Source of the DNA: Gammaproteobacteria bacterium
GTDB taxonomy: Bacteria; Aquificota; Aquificia; Aquificales; QOAS01
Length of the DNA: 6,656 bases
NCBI GenBank assembly: GCA_003972855.1
Contig: QOAS01000095.1
Span: 1-6,656 of the forward strand
Reading direction: 5' to 3'
Shown: piece by piece, positions 5,311-6,656 of the stretch
Position numbering within the stretch: position 1 is the stretch's first letter
Layout: every line of letters starts with the position of its first letter
Notes under the pieces: generated by a model
What the model saw: the letters and a program-made list of their open reading frames with translations, nothing else
The model's database searches: none
Told to the model about the DNA's origin: nothing
Made by a program: the position numbers and the translations under genes

Positions 5311-6119
5311 ACCGCTATACCCTTTAGTTCCTCCCAAGGGTAAACCCTTTGAATTCTTTTTACCTCTTTTGGTTTTAAGCCCGTTTCGTCTATATCCACC
5401 AAAAGGGCGTTAAATACCACTTCGTCCCTTTCCGCGGGGTGGAATTTCTTCTTTATCCCCTGTAGGTAGTAGGGAAGGGTTCTTTTGAATTCAACTCCTA
5501 TAACGGAGTTTAAAACCCCGCACATTCCCACATCCGTTATATAAGCTGTTTCCCCGTCAATTATCCGTTCGTCCGCGGTGGGAATGTGGGTGTGGGTTCC
5601 GAAAACTATTTGAGCCCTTCCTTTGACATATAAAACAAAGGCGTTTTTCTCCGCGGTTGCCTCCGCGTGGAAATCAATAACCACGATGTCCGCCCTGTTT
5701 TTAACCTCCTCCCAAATTCGGTCAAAGGTTAAAAACGGATTTTCCAAGTAGGGGTTCATAAAAGCCAACCCCATTAGGTTGATAACCGCAACCTTTAACC
5801 CCTTTTTGTCAAAAATATTCCAACCTAACCCCGGGGTGGAAGGAGGGTAATTTGCGGGTCTCAGTAGGTCTTTTACCTCTCCTATGAAGTCAAAAACCTC
5901 CTTTTTGTCCCAAATGTGGTTTCCCGAGGTTATAACGTCTACCCCCAATTGTTTTAGAGATTGGTAAACCTTTTTGGTTACCCCGAAACCTCCTGCAGAG
6001 TTTTCCCCGTTTACGATAAGGAAATCGTAATTTAATGAGTTCCCCTCTTGGGAGAGAAACTTTTTTAAAGCCCTCCTACCGGGGTTGCCGATTATATCGC
6101 CCACAATAAGGAAGCGCAT
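5307..6119 (-). CDS. YmdB-family metallophosphoesterase (TIGR00282 type)
   Basis: This 270-residue protein matches the YmdB family end to end, at the usual length of about 265. Metal-site residues are all present: D8 in FLIVGDIIGNPG, E39 and N40 in VNGENSAGGFG, N67 and H68 in SGNHIWD, H151 in DFHAEATAEK, and H176 and H178 in GTHTHIPTADE. The stretch TDVGMCGVLNSVIG (195-208) is also a family signature. Bacillus YmdB is a di-iron phosphodiesterase acting on 2',3'-cyclic AMP and affects RNA turnover, biofilm and sporulation choices. The physiological substrate in this organism is unknown, so no gene symbol is given. The ATG at 6117-6119 gives the expected N-terminus, with no SD. The gene follows the release factor 1 gene after a terminator, so it depends either on read-through or on its own promoter. 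Its TAA shares three bases with the opposing mraY TAG. Confidence 0.94.
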   Translation of the reverse strand: MRFLIVGDIIGNPGRRALKKFLSQEGNSLNYDFLIVNGENSAGGFGVTKKVYQSLKQLGVDVITSGNHIWDKKEVFDFIGEVKDLLRPANYPPSTPGLGWNIFDKKGLKVAVINLMGLAFMNPYLENPFLTFDRIWEEVKNRADIVVIDFHAEATAEKNAFVLYVKGRAQIVFGTHTHIPTADERIIDGETAYITDVGMCGVLNSVIGVEFKRTLPYYLQGIKKKFHPAERDEVVFNALLVDIDETGLKPKEVKRIQRVYPWEELKGIAV

Positions 6120-6137
6120 ACTTTAAAAAGTTTGCGT

Positions 6138-6164
6138 AAAAAGGAAACCCTACTTTAGGGTTTC
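6138..6164 (-). terminator. Intrinsic terminator overlapping the prfA stop codon
   Basis: Read on the minus strand, GAAACCCTA (6164-6156), a three-base loop and TAGGGTTTC (6152-6144) form a perfect 9-bp hairpin, followed by C and five T residues (6143-6138). The stop codon TAG of release factor 1 is inside the second arm, so translation to the stop would cover much of the hairpin. The tract is short, and efficiency in a thermophile is uncertain. It lies only about 20 bases before the next gene's start and could be a partial attenuator rather than a full stop. Confidence 0.65.
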
Positions 6165-6656
6165 TTCCAACTCCTTTAACTTCTGTTGTTGCTCGTGTTG
6201 TTGGAGAGCCTCAATGAGTTCGTCCAATTTTCCTTCCATTATTTGGTCTAACTTGTGCAAGGTTAGGTTTATCCTGTGGTCGGTAACCCTGTTTTGGGGA
6301 AAGTTGTAGGTTCTTATTTTTTCCGACCTCTCGCCGTGTCCCACCTGTTTTTTCCTTTCCTCCGTTAGTTCCTTTAGCTTTTGTTCCTCGTAAAACTGCT
6401 TTAGTTTAGCCCTCAATATCTTTAACGCCTTTTGTTTGTTCTGGAATTGGGAACGCTCGTCTTGGCACTGAACCACTATACCGGTGGGAATGTGGGTTAT
6501 TCTTACCGCGGTTTCGGTAGTGTTTACATACTGTCCACCCGCACCGCTGGCTCTAAAGGTTTCTATTTTTAAATCGGCGGGATTTATTTCAACCTCCGTT
6601 TCTTCAACTTCGGGAAGAACCGCCACCGTTGCGGTTGAGGTGTGAATCCTTCCACC
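6150..6656 (-). CDS. prfA: Peptide chain release factor 1 (RF1), C-terminal part, cut by the window edge
   Basis: RF1 recognises UAA and UAG stop codons and triggers peptide release on the ribosome. The 168 visible residues begin in the middle of the protein, at GGRIHTSTATVAVLPE, so the start and the tripeptide anticodon-like motif lie outside. The catalytic loop SGAGGQYVNTTETAVRITH contains the universal GGQ, whose Gln is usually methylated by PrmC. About 126 residues follow it, the same as in E. coli RF1. IVVQCQDERSQFQNKQKAL and the later GERSEKIRTYNFPQNRVTDHRI are also standard. RF1 rather than RF2 is indicated by GRIHTS...TVAVLPE, where RF2 has an RRHTSFASV-type sequence. The C-terminal tail is Gln/Glu/Lys-rich (EQQQKLKELEETLK). 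A GTG within the visible part is only an internal codon, not the start. Confidence 0.96.
   Translation of the reverse strand, partial: GGRIHTSTATVAVLPEVEETEVEINPADLKIETFRASGAGGQYVNTTETAVRITHIPTGIVVQCQDERSQFQNKQKALKILRAKLKQFYEEQKLKELTEERKKQVGHGERSEKIRTYNFPQNRVTDHRINLTLHKLDQIMEGKLDELIEALQQHEQQQKLKELEETLK

Overview
The window looks like a chromosomal stretch of a thermophilic, Gram-negative bacterium, most likely Aquificota. The MraY N-terminus closely resembles Aquifex MraY as I remember it. A KdsB (CMP-Kdo synthetase) implies lipopolysaccharide. Proteins are rich in Glu, Lys, Val and Ile, and AGG/AGA and ATA codons are frequent, as in many thermophiles. The genus cannot be fixed from the sequence. 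Coding density is very high, and I see no tRNA, rRNA, CRISPR array, insertion sequence or phage gene.

Plus strand, 2-1123: the 3' part of a gene cut by the window edge. It encodes a degenerate receiver-like domain between low-complexity linkers, followed by a helical tail. After a 56-bp gap comes a tight run: a PP-loop tRNA-thiolation-type enzyme (1180-2211), a small DUF1858-like protein (2213-2473), a NifU-C-like iron-sulfur protein (2501-2743), an unrecognised 219-residue protein whose start overlaps the previous stop (2743-3402), KdsB (3431-4147) and MraY (4159-5310). The first half of this run suggests sulfur or iron-sulfur chemistry aimed at tRNA. The last two genes make envelope precursors: Kdo activation for lipid A core and lipid I for peptidoglycan.

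Minus strand: the 3' half of release factor 1 (6150-6656) ends in an intrinsic terminator built over its own stop codon. It is followed by a YmdB-type metallophosphoesterase (5307-6119), whose stop overlaps the mraY stop tail to tail.

The most interesting points are: a three-cysteine (CxxC plus Cys) thiolation enzyme with a probable NFACT-R-like C-terminus next to a NifU-like gene with an altered CxxC region; the unknown protein translationally coupled to that NifU-like gene; the scaffold-like first gene; a cytoplasmic insertion in MraY; and an unusual mixture of Shine-Dalgarno and SD-less starts. I do not see a clearly new multi-gene system. The thiolation/NifU/unknown cluster is the best candidate.
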